Shown: positions 52,353 to 63,214 of the stretch, piece after piece
How the letters are laid out: each line of letters starts with the position of its first letter
Position numbering within the stretch: position 1 is the stretch's first letter
Source of the DNA: Bosea sp. ANAM02
GTDB taxonomy: Bacteria > Pseudomonadota > Alphaproteobacteria > Rhizobiales > Beijerinckiaceae
DNA length: 64,000 nt
Direction: 5' to 3'
Assembly (NCBI RefSeq): GCF_011764485.1
Contig: NZ_AP022848.1
Location: 2,880,001-2,944,000 of the forward strand
Notes under the pieces: generated by a model
What the model saw: the letters and a program-made list of their open reading frames with translations, nothing else
Database searches by the model: none
Told to the model about the DNA's origin: nothing
Translations under genes and position numbers: made by a program

Positions 52353-52655
52353 TCAGCCCTTTCGAGCGGCGGCAATGGGTGATTCCGGAGAGGCGTCGCG
52401 CGCGCCCGCGCCGCGCCGCAGCCCCGATCCATGCCTGATCGCCAGCGACAGAATCGTCCGGCCGACGGCTTCCGGCAGGTCGGCATCCAACATCACGCGC
52501 AGGCGGCCGGCTCCGGCCTCCACCGCGGAAACCTCGAAGCCGGGAGCCTGGGGCTTCCGGAAAGTTCGCGGGCGGCGCGAAGCGAACAGATCGTCCAGCT
52601 TCCGGCCCATCTCTCCGAGCTCGAGATCGAGTCCCGCTTCCGCCAATGCATCCAT
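52353..52655 (-). CDS. Hypothetical protein (100 residues)
   Basis: The frame MDALAEAGLDLELGEMGRKLDD and RTFRKPQAPGFEVSAVEAGAGRLRVMLDADLPEAVGRTILSLA looks protein-like, alternating helix and strand. The C-terminal 25 residues are Gly/Ala/Arg-rich. There is only a weak ribosome site (GAAAG), and I recognise no family. A third-position GC bias in this GC-rich genome could also produce it by chance, so it is a moderate call. Confidence 0.45.
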   Translation of the reverse strand: MDALAEAGLDLELGEMGRKLDDLFASRRPRTFRKPQAPGFEVSAVEAGAGRLRVMLDADLPEAVGRTILSLAIRHGSGLRRGAGARDASPESPIAAARKG

Positions 52656-52715
52656 CTTTCAACAGCCGCCCATCTGGAACCATCGTTCAGGCTGTGATTC
52701 GCCTTAAGGATTTCG

Positions 52716-52730
52716 TTTACAAATCGTTAA
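52716..52730 (+). promoter_or_regulatory. CtrA-like box in an AT-rich promoter patch
   Basis: TTTA-N7-TTAA differs by one base from the CtrA consensus TTAA-N7-TTAA. The surrounding 52700-52735 stretch is unusually AT-rich for this window and lies 45 nt before a tiny ORF at 52775 and 60 nt from the divergent 52655 start. Assignment is tentative. Confidence 0.35.
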
Positions 52731-52774
52731 AATTTGAGCTAGTGACGCCTGCCTGTTCGAGGCGGAGTAGCGTC

Positions 52775-52870
52775 ATGGTCGAAGCCATTGTGATAGCGGT
52801 CCTCATGGCCGGGACGGCGGGCGCGTCCTGGCTGGTCGCCGACTTTCTGCATCTGCCACTGGAACTCTGA
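52775..52870 (+). CDS. Tiny predicted membrane peptide (31 residues)
   Basis: An ATG after GGCGGAG opens VEAIVIAVLMAGTAGASWLVADFLHLPLEL, essentially one hydrophobic helix with few charges. It follows the AT-rich patch carrying a CtrA-like box, which gives it a plausible promoter. No family is recognised. It could be a chance frame. Confidence 0.4.
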   Translation: MVEAIVIAVLMAGTAGASWLVADFLHLPLEL

Positions 52871-53043
52871 GCAGACGGTCGCGGATTCGGCAAGGAACGA
52901 CGCCGTCGCGAAAGCGCGCAGGCCCTCGCCCTGCGCAAATCTTCTCCCAGGATAATCTTCTTTCAGCCCGTGACCGAATCCGTCCCGGCTGCGTTGACCG
53001 GGAGCGAATGGCCCGCACGCTGCCGCCGGCCGGATGAGGAACG

Positions 53044-54498
53044 ATGACCGAACGCGCCCTGCACTGGTTCCGCAACGACCTGAGACTGGCCGACAATCCG
53101 GCCTTGGCCGCAGCGACGGAGGCCGGGCCGGTCCTTTGCCTCTACATCCTCGATACCAGCCCGGATCGCCGGCCGATCGGCGGGGCCTCGCGCTGGTGGC
53201 TGTCGCGCTCGCTCGCTGTACTCGACGACGCCCTTGCCAGGAAGGGCGGGCGGCTGGTCGTGATGGCAGGCGACCCCGCCCTCCTGCTGCCGCGGATCGT
53301 GGCTGAGGCCGGGATCAAGCTGGTCACCTGGAATCGCCGCTACGAGGCTGCGGAGATCGCGCTCGACCGCAAGCTGAAGGAGGCGCTCACAGCAGACGGC
53401 ATCACGGTCCGCAGCTTCAACAGCCATCTGCTGAACGAGCCTTGGCAGATCACCACCAAGACCGGACAACCGATGAAGGTGTTCACGCCCTATTGGCGCG
53501 CCGCCCGCCAGAAGGGTGACCCGTGCGCTCCGACCCCTGCCCCCAGGGCAATCTCCGCGCTTCCCCTGCCCGATTCGATCAAACCGCTGGCGGTGTCGCT
53601 GGGCGATCTCGGCCTCGAACCGACCAAGCCGGACTGGGCCGGCGGCCTGCGGGAGGCATGGGCGCCGGGAGAAGCGGGCGCCGCGACCCGGCTCGACGAG
53701 TTCATCGGTAGCGGTCTCGCCGGCTATGCCGAGGCTCGCGACCGGCCGGACCGGGCCGCGACCTCCCGCCTCTCGCCGCATCTGCATTTCGGCGAAATCG
53801 GCCCGCGGCAGGTCTGGCACGCGCTCCAGCATGCGCGCGCGGCCGGCGAGGCCGCAGGCTCGGAGCGCGACGCCGAGAAATTCCTCTCCGAGATCGGCTG
53901 GCGGGAGTTCTCGCACCACCTGCTCTTCCACAATCCGGAACTGGCCACCCGCAACTACGATTCGCGATTCGATGCCTTTCCCTGGGAGCCCGACCACAAG
54001 GCCTTGCGCCGCTGGCAACGCGGGCAGACCGGCATCCCACTCGTCGATGCCGGCATGCGCGAACTCTGGACGACCGGCTGGATGCATAACCGCGTCCGGA
54101 TGGTCGTCGCCTCCTTCCTGATCAAGCATCTGCTGCAGGACTGGCGGGCGGGCGAGGCCTGGTTCTGGGATACGCTGGTCGATGCCGACGCCGCCAACAA
54201 CGCCGCGAGCTGGCAATGGGTCGCGGGCTCCGGCGCCGACGCCTCGCCCTATTTCCGCATCTTCAATCCGGTGACGCAGGGCGAAACCCACGACCCCAAG
54301 GGGGCTTACGTTCGCCAGTGGGTGCCGGAGCTGGCCGGGCTGTCCGACAAGGATATCCACCAGCCCTGGAAGGCTTCGGAAAAGGCGCTGCGCGAGGCAG
54401 GCATTCGAATCGGCGAGACCTACCCTGCCCCGCTGATCGATCTCGCCTTCGGGCGCCAGCGTGCGCTCGACGCCTTCGCCACGATCCGCAGCGGCTGA
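53044..54498 (+). CDS. phr: Deoxyribodipyrimidine photolyase (cryptochrome/photolyase family)
   Basis: The 484-residue flavoenzyme repairs UV-induced pyrimidine dimers with light. The N-terminal antenna domain begins ALHWFRNDLRLADNPAL. The FAD domain shows TSRLSPHLHFGEIGPRQVW, SEIGWREFSHHLLFHNP, WQRGQTGIPLVDAGMRELWTTGWMHNRVRMVVASFLIKHL and NNAASWQWVAGSGADASPYFRIFNP, matching class I CPD photolyases. GAGG precedes the ATG. It ends 5 nt before the convergent SDR gene. Confidence 0.96.
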   Translation: MTERALHWFRNDLRLADNPALAAATEAGPVLCLYILDTSPDRRPIGGASRWWLSRSLAVLDDALARKGGRLVVMAGDPALLLPRIVAEAGIKLVTWNRRYEAAEIALDRKLKEALTADGITVRSFNSHLLNEPWQITTKTGQPMKVFTPYWRAARQKGDPCAPTPAPRAISALPLPDSIKPLAVSLGDLGLEPTKPDWAGGLREAWAPGEAGAATRLDEFIGSGLAGYAEARDRPDRAATSRLSPHLHFGEIGPRQVWHALQHARAAGEAAGSERDAEKFLSEIGWREFSHHLLFHNPELATRNYDSRFDAFPWEPDHKALRRWQRGQTGIPLVDAGMRELWTTGWMHNRVRMVVASFLIKHLLQDWRAGEAWFWDTLVDADAANNAASWQWVAGSGADASPYFRIFNPVTQGETHDPKGAYVRQWVPELAGLSDKDIHQPWKASEKALREAGIRIGETYPAPLIDLAFGRQRALDAFATIRSG

Positions 54499-54503
54499 CC
54501 GGT

Positions 54504-55286
54504 TCAGCCGCTGCGCTCTGCGAAGCGGCGCATCAGCGCGAAATAGACGGGGTAAGGCAGCAGGCGCGCGAGTTTCAGGATCCAGGCGAGGCGGCGCGGT
54601 ACGGTGATCTCGAAGCCGCCGCGCTCGAATCCGTCGACGATTCGCCGCGCGCCGTCCTCCACCGTCTGCAGGAACGGCATCGGGAAGCGGCGGCCTTCCG
54701 TCATCGGCGTCTCGATGAAGCCGGGATTGACCAGTTGCAGGCGGATGCCGGCCGCCTCGCAATCGAATCGCATCGATTCGCAGAAATAGATCGCGCCGGC
54801 CTTGGCGGCACCATAGGCGGCCGCGCCCGGCAGGCCACGATAGCCGACGAGCGAGGCGTTGACCGCGATCTGCCCGGCACCGCGCGCGACCATCCGCGGC
54901 TGCACGGCGAAGAAGCTCTTGGCGACGCCGAGCAGGTTGACCCCGACGACCCGTTCGACCGTCTCGACATCGATCGCCCTGCCCTGGCCCGACGCGATGC
55001 CGGCATTGAGGAAGGCGAGCGCGATCGGCCCATGGATGCTTTCGATCGCATCGGTGACGTCGCGCATGCCCTGCGCATCGGTGACGTCGCCGGCATGGGC
55101 GACGATGCGGCCGGGCAGTTTCTCGGCGCCGCGGGCGAGGCGCTCCAGCGCCTCCAGCCGCCGGGCCGTGACGGCAACCGTCCAGCCTCGGCGCGCCAGC
55201 TCGAGCGCGACCGCGGCCCCGATACCGGAACTGGCGCCGGTGATCCAGGCGACGCCGTCCTGCGGCTTCATGCGGGGCAAAACCAT
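54504..55286 (-). CDS. Short-chain dehydrogenase/reductase
   Basis: The 260-residue NAD(P)-dependent oxidoreductase has the classical SDR motifs: cofactor site TGASSGIGAAV, LNAGIA, catalytic Ser in VNASLVGYRG, and YGAAKAG with the Tyr-Lys pair. The Arg-rich cofactor loop (TARRLEALERL) suggests NADP preference. Substrate is unknown. An upstream ATG at 55313 exists, but CGGAG sits well before 55286. Confidence 0.92.
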   Translation of the reverse strand: MVLPRMKPQDGVAWITGASSGIGAAVALELARRGWTVAVTARRLEALERLARGAEKLPGRIVAHAGDVTDAQGMRDVTDAIESIHGPIALAFLNAGIASGQGRAIDVETVERVVGVNLLGVAKSFFAVQPRMVARGAGQIAVNASLVGYRGLPGAAAYGAAKAGAIYFCESMRFDCEAAGIRLQLVNPGFIETPMTEGRRFPMPFLQTVEDGARRIVDGFERGGFEITVPRRLAWILKLARLLPYPVYFALMRRFAERSG

Positions 55287-55451
55287 GGCGGCTCCGGGTT
55301 GGCGGGACATCATCTAGGCATGAAAGCCCGCGCCCGGAAGCCATGCGCCCCAAGTCATCCCCGCTATCCCGCCAAGGAGGTGGCACCTCGCCGGCAATCG
55401 GTGCAGTCTGCCGGGCGAAGGCGTCCCCGCGCCACCATGAGACACGAGACG

Positions 55452-56168
55452 ATGCCGACCGAACTGCTCTTCCGCAACGATGCCTATCTCAAGGAAACGC
55501 CCGCGACGGTCGAGGCGGTGAACGAGCGCGGCGGCATCATCCTCGACCGCACGAATTTCTACGCGACCGGCGGCGGCCAGCCAGGCGATGCCGGGCATCT
55601 GCGCCGCGCCGACGGCAGCGAGATCGCGATCGCCACCACGATCTACGACCCAGAGGACAAGAGCCGGGTCATCCATGTTCCGGCCGAGGGGCAGGCCCTG
55701 CCGGCGCCGGGCGAGGCGGTCACCGCCGTGCTCGACTGGGAGCGCCGCTTCAAGCGCATGCGCGTCCATACCGCGCTGCACCTGCTCAGCGTCGTGCTGG
55801 CCTTCCCGGTCACCGGCGGCTCGATCGGCGATGGCGACGGAAGGCTCGATTTCGACATTCCCGAAGGCGGGCTCGACAAGGCCGAGGTTTCCGAGAAGCT
55901 CAACGCGTTGGTCGCCCGCAACGCCGACGTCACCGAGCGCTGGATCACCGACGAGCAACTCGACGCCAATCCCGGTCTGGTCAAGACGATGTCGGTGAAG
56001 CCGCCGCGCGGCTCGGGGCGCGTCCGGCTCGTCGCCATCGGCGATATCGATCTCCAACCCTGCGGGGGCACCCATGTCCGCAATACCGCCGAGATCGGCG
56101 CGGTCGCGGTCACCGATATCGAGAAGAAGGGCAAGCAGAACCGGCGCGTCCGGATCGCGCTCGCCTGA
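55452..56168 (+). CDS. Alanyl-tRNA editing protein AlaX (AlaXM type)
   Basis: The 238-residue protein hydrolyses mischarged Ser-tRNA-Ala or Gly-tRNA-Ala in trans. The zinc-site motifs are intact: HTALHLL (HxxxH) near residue 108 and CGGTHV (CxxxH) near 205, with the N-terminal NFYATGGGQPGD segment shared with AlaRS editing domains. The start may be the ATG at 55452 (chosen) or at 55437. It is 33 nt upstream of sseA, probably the same transcript. Confidence 0.92.
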   Translation: MPTELLFRNDAYLKETPATVEAVNERGGIILDRTNFYATGGGQPGDAGHLRRADGSEIAIATTIYDPEDKSRVIHVPAEGQALPAPGEAVTAVLDWERRFKRMRVHTALHLLSVVLAFPVTGGSIGDGDGRLDFDIPEGGLDKAEVSEKLNALVARNADVTERWITDEQLDANPGLVKTMSVKPPRGSGRVRLVAIGDIDLQPCGGTHVRNTAEIGAVAVTDIEKKGKQNRRVRIALA

Positions 56169-56201
56169 GAACACCAAAGCTGATGCCCAGAGGATACGCC
56201 T

Positions 56202-57059
56202 ATGGCCCGTGAAGACGTTTTCGTTTCGACCGAGTGGCTGGCCGAGCGCCTGAACGCGCCCGATATCGTCGTGGTCGATGCCTCCTGGTACCTGCCGGCG
56301 CAGAAGCGCGACGGCGCGGCCGAATACGCCGCGCGCCGCATTCCGGGCGCGGTCCATTTCGATATCGACAAGATCAAGGACAGCACCTCGTCCCTGCCCC
56401 ACATGCTGCCCTCGGCGCCGGAATTCGCGGCGGCCGTCGGCGCGCTCGGCATCGGGGACGGCATGCGCATCGTCGTCTATGACGGGCTCGGCTTCTTCGC
56501 GGCGCCGCGCGTGCGCTGGACCTTCAAGGTGTTCGGCGCGCGTGATGTCGTCATCCTCGATGGCGGCTTCCCGAAATGGCTGGCCGAAGGCCGCCCGGTC
56601 GAGGAAGACAGCCCGAAGGCGCGCAAGCCCCGCAGCTTCACCGCAAGGCTCGACAACGGCGCCGTCGCCGACGCGGACGATATTGCGCGCGCCACCGCCT
56701 CGCAGGCGATCCAGGTGGTCGATGCCCGCGCCGCCGACCGCTTCCGTGGCGAGGCGCCGGAGCCGCGGCCGGGCCTGGCCTCCGGCCATATCCCCGGTTC
56801 GCTCAACCTGCCGTCGTCGCAGCTCACCACCGATGGCCGGCTGAAATCCCCGGAAGAGATCGTCGCGCTGTTCAGGGATGCCGGCGTCGATCTCGACAAG
56901 CCCTCGATCATGACCTGCGGCTCGGGCGTCTCGGCCGTGATCCTGTCGACGGCGCTCGAGACCGTCGGCAAGCCAGCCAAGGCGATCTATGACGGCTCCT
57001 GGTCCGAATGGGGCATGGGCGAGCGGCCTGTCGCGACGGGCCCGGCGAAGCAGGCTTGA
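56202..57059 (+). CDS. sseA: 3-mercaptopyruvate sulfurtransferase
   Basis: The 285-residue tandem rhodanese transfers sulfur from 3-mercaptopyruvate to thiols or cyanide. The first inactive rhodanese domain begins STEWLAERLNAPDIVVVDASWYLP. The second holds the catalytic C239 in MTCGSGVSAVI, which matches the CGSGV(T/S)A loop of mercaptopyruvate sulfurtransferases rather than thiosulfate sulfurtransferases. CAGAGGA precedes the ATG, and the cupin gene starts 13 nt after the stop. Confidence 0.94.
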   Translation: MAREDVFVSTEWLAERLNAPDIVVVDASWYLPAQKRDGAAEYAARRIPGAVHFDIDKIKDSTSSLPHMLPSAPEFAAAVGALGIGDGMRIVVYDGLGFFAAPRVRWTFKVFGARDVVILDGGFPKWLAEGRPVEEDSPKARKPRSFTARLDNGAVADADDIARATASQAIQVVDARAADRFRGEAPEPRPGLASGHIPGSLNLPSSQLTTDGRLKSPEEIVALFRDAGVDLDKPSIMTCGSGVSAVILSTALETVGKPAKAIYDGSWSEWGMGERPVATGPAKQA

Positions 57060-57072
57060 GCGGGAGATCGCC

Positions 57073-57600
57073 ATGAGCCACGACCACGATCATTCCCACG
57101 ATCACGACCATCCGCACGATCACGGCCATGACGGCGAGCCGCGCTGGAAGCATGACGGCGTGCGCGTCATCTCCGGCGACAAGCTCGACCCCAACACCGC
57201 GCAGACGCCCGGCATGTTCCGGCAGGCGGCGATCAACCATGCCCGCGTCGGCGCCCAGAAGATCTGGGCCGGCACGGTCGCGATAGAGCCCAACGCAAAG
57301 ACCGGCGTGCACCATCATGGCGAGCTCGAAAGCGTGATCTATGTGGTGAGCGGCAAGGCGCGGATGCGCTGGGGCGAGCGATTGGAATTCGTCGCCGAGG
57401 CCGGGCCGGGCGACTTCATCTATGTGCCGCCCTTCGTACCGCATCAGGAGATCAACGCCGATCCCGACAACCCGCTGCAATGCGTGCTGGTGCGCTCCGA
57501 CAACGAGGCGGTTGTGGTCAACATCACCGATGTCGACCCGGTCGAGAAGCCGGAAGAAGTCTACTGGGTCGATCCGATCCACAAGCACCCGCACGGGTAA
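57073..57600 (+). CDS. Cupin-domain protein with His-rich N-terminus
   Basis: The 175-residue protein starts with a His/Asp tail (about 20 residues, nearly half His: SHDHDHSHDHDHPHDHGHDG), typical of metal-chelating sequences. A single cupin barrel follows with motif 1 TGVHHHGELESVIYVVSGKARMRWG (three His and a Glu) and motif 2 PGDFIYVPPFVPHQEIN. It could be a metal-dependent enzyme or storage/sensor protein. It is coupled to sseA upstream (13 nt) and lies 98 nt before modA. Confidence 0.85.
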   Translation: MSHDHDHSHDHDHPHDHGHDGEPRWKHDGVRVISGDKLDPNTAQTPGMFRQAAINHARVGAQKIWAGTVAIEPNAKTGVHHHGELESVIYVVSGKARMRWGERLEFVAEAGPGDFIYVPPFVPHQEINADPDNPLQCVLVRSDNEAVVVNITDVDPVEKPEEVYWVDPIHKHPHG

Positions 57601-57651
57601 GCGTCGGCCAATCCGCCGTCCTCCTTGACACGTCGTTCAGGCGCTGCAAGC

Positions 57652-57679
57652 ATCGTTATATTCATTCGGATACAGCGAT
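57652..57679 (+). promoter_or_regulatory. Mo-box (ModE-type operator) before modABC
   Basis: ATCGTTATA (57652-57660) and TACAGCGAT (57671-57679) are inverted with 7 of 9 bases paired and 10 nt between, close to the ModE consensus ATCG-TATATA-N6-TATATA-CGAT. A -10-like TATATT overlaps the left arm (57657-57662), so a bound repressor would block initiation. The box ends 19 nt before the modA ATG. No modE gene is in the window. Confidence 0.65.
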
Positions 57680-57698
57680 ATCGGCCGCGAGGAACAGC

Positions 57699-58502
57699 AT
57701 GCTGAAGCGCCGCACCCTGCTGGGCATGGGCCTGGCCCTTGCCGTGAGCCTCGCTCCCGCCTTCGACGCCGCGCAGGCGCAGACGAAGGACCTCGTGATC
57801 TTCGCCGCGGCCAGCATGAAGAACGCGCTGGACGAGGCCGCCGCCAACTGGGTCAAGGAAAGCGGCAAGCCGATGCCGAAGATTTCCTATGCGGCGAGCA
57901 GCGCGCTCGCGAAGCAGATCGAAAACGGCGCCCCAGCCGACCTTTTCATTTCGGCCGATCTCGACTGGATGGACTATCTCGGCAAGAAGGACCTCATCAA
58001 ACCGGATAGCCGCATCAGCCTGCTCGCCAACCGGATCGTGATGGTCGCCGGCAAGGATTCGACCGCCAGGCTCGACCTGAAGCCCGGCGCCGATGTCGCG
58101 GGCGCACTCGGCGCCGGCCGTCTCGCCATGGGCAATGTCGATTCCGTTCCGGCCGGCAAGTACGGCAAGGCGGCGCTGGAGACGCTCGGCGCCTGGGGCA
58201 AGGTCAAGGACAAGATCGCGCAGGCCGACAACGTCCGCGCCGCGCTGCTGCTGGTCTCGCGCGGCGAGGCCCCGCTCGGCATCGTCTACGCGACCGACGC
58301 CGCGGCCGACCGCCAAGTCAAGGTCGTCGCGACCTTCCCAGAGGATTCGCACCCGCCGATCGTCTATCCGGTCGCCGTCACCAGGGATTCGGCCAATCCC
58401 GATGCGCAGGCCTTCCTGACCTATCTGCGCAGCGCCGCGGCCCGGCCCGTCTTCGAGAAGCAGGGCTTCACGGTGCTCAACAAGGCTGCAAGCTCTTCGT
58501 GA
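57699..58502 (+). CDS. modA: Molybdate-binding periplasmic protein
   Basis: The 267-residue high-affinity molybdate receptor has a signal peptide (LKRRTLLGMGLALAVSLAPAFDAAQAQ), then KDLVIFAAASMKNALDEAAANW, ASSALAKQIENGAPADLFISAD and GNVDSVPAGKYGKAAL, all characteristic. The Ser ligands in AAASM and SSALA are present. The ATG at 57699 with AGGAAC upstream is chosen. Its stop overlaps the GTG of modB. Confidence 0.97.
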   Translation: MLKRRTLLGMGLALAVSLAPAFDAAQAQTKDLVIFAAASMKNALDEAAANWVKESGKPMPKISYAASSALAKQIENGAPADLFISADLDWMDYLGKKDLIKPDSRISLLANRIVMVAGKDSTARLDLKPGADVAGALGAGRLAMGNVDSVPAGKYGKAALETLGAWGKVKDKIAQADNVRAALLLVSRGEAPLGIVYATDAAADRQVKVVATFPEDSHPPIVYPVAVTRDSANPDAQAFLTYLRSAAARPVFEKQGFTVLNKAASSS

Positions 58503-59197
58503 TCGACTGGCTCTCGCCTGAAGAATGGGCGGCGGTGAGGCTCAGCCTCATCGTCGCGACGACCGCGATGGTCGCGAGCCTCCCGCTGGGGGTCGGCGTC
58601 GGCCTGCTGCTGGCGCGCGGGCGCTTCTGGGGCAAGTCCCTGCTCGACGCCATCGTCCATATGCCATTGATCCTGCCGCCGGTGGTGACGGGTTATCTGC
58701 TGCTCGTCGGCTTCGGCCGGCGCGGGCCGATCGGGCAATTCCTCTACGACTGGTTCGGGATCGTGCTCTCGTTCCGCTGGACCGGCGCGGCGCTGGCCTG
58801 CGCGGTGATGGGCTTCCCGCTGATGGTCCGCGCCATCCGGCTTTCGATCGAGGCCATCGACCGCAGGCTCGAATCCGCTGCGGGCACATTGGGCGCGAGC
58901 CCGATCTGGGTCTTCCTCACCGTCACCCTGCCGCTCTGTCTGCCCGGCATCATCGCCGGCATGATCCTGTGCTTCGCCAAGGCGATGGGCGAATTCGGCG
59001 CGACGATCACCTTCGTCTCCAACATCCCCGGCGAGACGCAGACCCTGCCCTCCGCGATCTATACCTTCACGCAGGTTCCAGGCGGCGATGCCGGCGCGAT
59101 GCGGCTGACGCTGATCTCGATCGTGATCTCGGTCTCGGCGCTCTTCCTCTCGGAGTTGATGGCCCGCATCGTCGGGCGGCGGATCGCCGTCGAATGA
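58499..59197 (+). CDS. modB: Molybdate ABC transporter permease
   Basis: The 232-residue inner-membrane permease starts at a GTG that overlaps the modA stop. Five spans are predicted; the coupling loop is ESAAGTLGASPIWVFLTVTLPLCLPGI, and the family sequence GEFGATITFVSNIPGETQTLPSAIY is intact. The stop overlaps the modC ATG (ATGA). Confidence 0.97.
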   Translation: MIDWLSPEEWAAVRLSLIVATTAMVASLPLGVGVGLLLARGRFWGKSLLDAIVHMPLILPPVVTGYLLLVGFGRRGPIGQFLYDWFGIVLSFRWTGAALACAVMGFPLMVRAIRLSIEAIDRRLESAAGTLGASPIWVFLTVTLPLCLPGIIAGMILCFAKAMGEFGATITFVSNIPGETQTLPSAIYTFTQVPGGDAGAMRLTLISIVISVSALFLSELMARIVGRRIAVE

Positions 59198-60288
59198 CAG
59201 ATGTCCTCGACATTGCCGTCCGCCACAGGCTCGGCGAGTTCACGCTCGACGCCGCCTTCACCTCGGACGGGCGCCTGACGGCCCTGTTCGGCAGCTCGGG
59301 CTCGGGCAAGACCTCATTGGTCAATGTCATCGGTGGATTGATCCGGCCCGATTCCGGCCATGTCCGCATCGATGGCGAGACGCTGGTCGATACCGGGCGC
59401 GGCATCTTCCTGCCGAAGCATCGACGGCGCATCGGCTACGTCTTCCAGGAGGCGCGGCTCTTTCCGCATCTCACCGTGCGCCAGAACCTGCTCTTCGGAC
59501 ACTGGTTCGTGCCGCGCGCCCAGCGCAGGCCGGCCGAGCTCGACAAGGTGCTGGACCTGCTCGGCATCGGCCATCTGCTGCGCCGCCGCCCCGGCGCGCT
59601 CTCCGGCGGCGAGAAGCAGCGCGTCGCCATCGGCCGCGCTTTGCTGGCGCAGCCCCGCCTTCTCCTGATGGACGAACCGCTGGCCGCGCTCGACGAAGCC
59701 CGCAAGGCCGAGATCCTGCCGCATATCGAGCGCCTGCGCGACGAGGCCGGCATCCCCATCGTCTATGTCTCGCATGCGCTGGCCGAGGTCGCCCGCCTCG
59801 CCACGACGGTCGCGATGGTCGAGAATGGGCGTGTCGCTGCCTGCGGTCCAACGGCCGAAATCCTCTCCCGTCCCGATCTGGCAGCAAGGCCGGGAGCGCC
59901 GGAGGCAAGCACGCTGCTTTCCGCCGAGGTTGACGGCTTCGAAGAGGCCTTCGGGCTGGCACGGCTGACGACGCCGGCCGGTCCCTTGACGATCGCGCGC
60001 GGCGCGCTGCGGCAGGGCCAGCGCATCAAGATCCGCATCCTGGCCAGCGACGTCATGCTCAGCCTCGGCCAGCCGGCCAAGATCAGCGCGCTTAACGTGC
60101 TCTCGGGAACAGTCGCCGAGATCGGTGAGCGCAGCGGTACCGGCGGCAGCACCGTACATCTGCTGATCGCTTGCGACGAGGCGAGATTGGCGGCGCGCCT
60201 GACCGCGAAATCCGTGGCGCTGCTGGAGCTGGCGCCCGGCAAGCCGGTCCATGCGGTGGTGAAGAGCGTTTCCGTCGAGATGCCTTGA
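59194..60288 (+). CDS. modC: Molybdate ABC transporter ATP-binding protein
   Basis: The 364-residue ATPase has Walker A FGSSGSGKTSLVN, Q-loop VFQEARLFPH, signature LSGGEKQRVAIGRAL, Walker B LLLMDEPLAALD, and a C-terminal MOP/TOBE domain (about residues 290-360: SALNVLSGTVAEIGERSGTGGSTVHLLI) that binds molybdate and can inhibit transport. The Arg-rich PKHRRRIGYVF sequence is typical. The frame is open far upstream within modB, but the ATGA overlap sets the start. Confidence 0.97.
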   Translation: MTDVLDIAVRHRLGEFTLDAAFTSDGRLTALFGSSGSGKTSLVNVIGGLIRPDSGHVRIDGETLVDTGRGIFLPKHRRRIGYVFQEARLFPHLTVRQNLLFGHWFVPRAQRRPAELDKVLDLLGIGHLLRRRPGALSGGEKQRVAIGRALLAQPRLLLMDEPLAALDEARKAEILPHIERLRDEAGIPIVYVSHALAEVARLATTVAMVENGRVAACGPTAEILSRPDLAARPGAPEASTLLSAEVDGFEEAFGLARLTTPAGPLTIARGALRQGQRIKIRILASDVMLSLGQPAKISALNVLSGTVAEIGERSGTGGSTVHLLIACDEARLAARLTAKSVALLELAPGKPVHAVVKSVSVEMP

Positions 60289-60305
60289 AGACCGATATGC
60301 CCCCG

Positions 60306-60424
60306 AGCCCTCATCCTGAAGAGCCGCGCCAGCGGCGTCTCGAAGGATGTTTCAGGAGGCTCCAGAACCATCTGGAACATCCTTCGAGACGCAAGCCTCC
60401 GGCTTGCTCCTCAGGATGAGGGCT
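60306..60424. repeat. Intergenic repeat, family B (119 bp, copy 2)
   Basis: AGCCCTCATCCTGAAGAGCC and GCTCCTCAGGATGAGGGCT are the inverted ends, with inner pair CTCGAAGGATG/CATCCTTCGAG. It lies between modC and the copA promoter, 60 nt before the CueR dyad. Confidence 0.88.
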
Positions 60425-60483
60425 TGAGGTCGGCAGCCTGCGGAGCCGCTCGACGGCCCCGCAAAAAACTCATGCAACCAACC

Positions 60484-60514
60484 TTGACCTTCCCATGATG
60501 GGAAGGCCTATATC
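60484..60514 (+). promoter_or_regulatory. CueR/MerR-type copper-responsive promoter of copA
   Basis: A perfect 19-bp dyad CCTTCCCATGATGGGAAGG (60488-60506) sits between -35 TTGACC (60484-60489) and -10 TATATC (60509-60514). The spacer is 19 bp, the over-long spacing that MerR-family activators correct by twisting the DNA. The dyad matches the CueR operator type (ACCTTCC...GGAAGG). Confidence 0.92.
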
Positions 60515-60542
60515 GCCTGTCATCACCATGAAGGAGACGGCG

Positions 60543-63047
<2,505 letters not shown>

Positions 63048-63068
63048 GAGCATGCTTGGAAATTCCAT

Positions 63069-63189
63069 AGCCCTCATCCTGAGGAGCCGCGAAGCGGCGT
63101 CTCGAAGGATGCTCCAGATGGTTCCGGAGCCTCTACGATCATCCTTCGAGACGCCATTCCTGCCGGAATGGCTCCTCAGGACGAGGGCT
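63069..63189. repeat. Intergenic repeat, family B (121 bp, copy 3)
   Basis: AGCCCTCATCCTGAGGAGCC and GGCTCCTCAGGACGAGGGCT are the ends, one base from perfect. The inner pair is GTCTCGAAGGATG/CATCCTTCGAGAC. It lies between copA and cueR, 26 nt before the cueR start. Confidence 0.88.
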
Positions 63190-63214
63190 TTTCCAATGCA
63201 GAGGGAGGCCTGAG

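Noticed and set aside
52963..55386. An 807-codon minus-strand frame across photolyase and the SDR
   Set aside because: It runs antisense to phr and in an alternative frame of the SDR gene, both of which have clear motifs.
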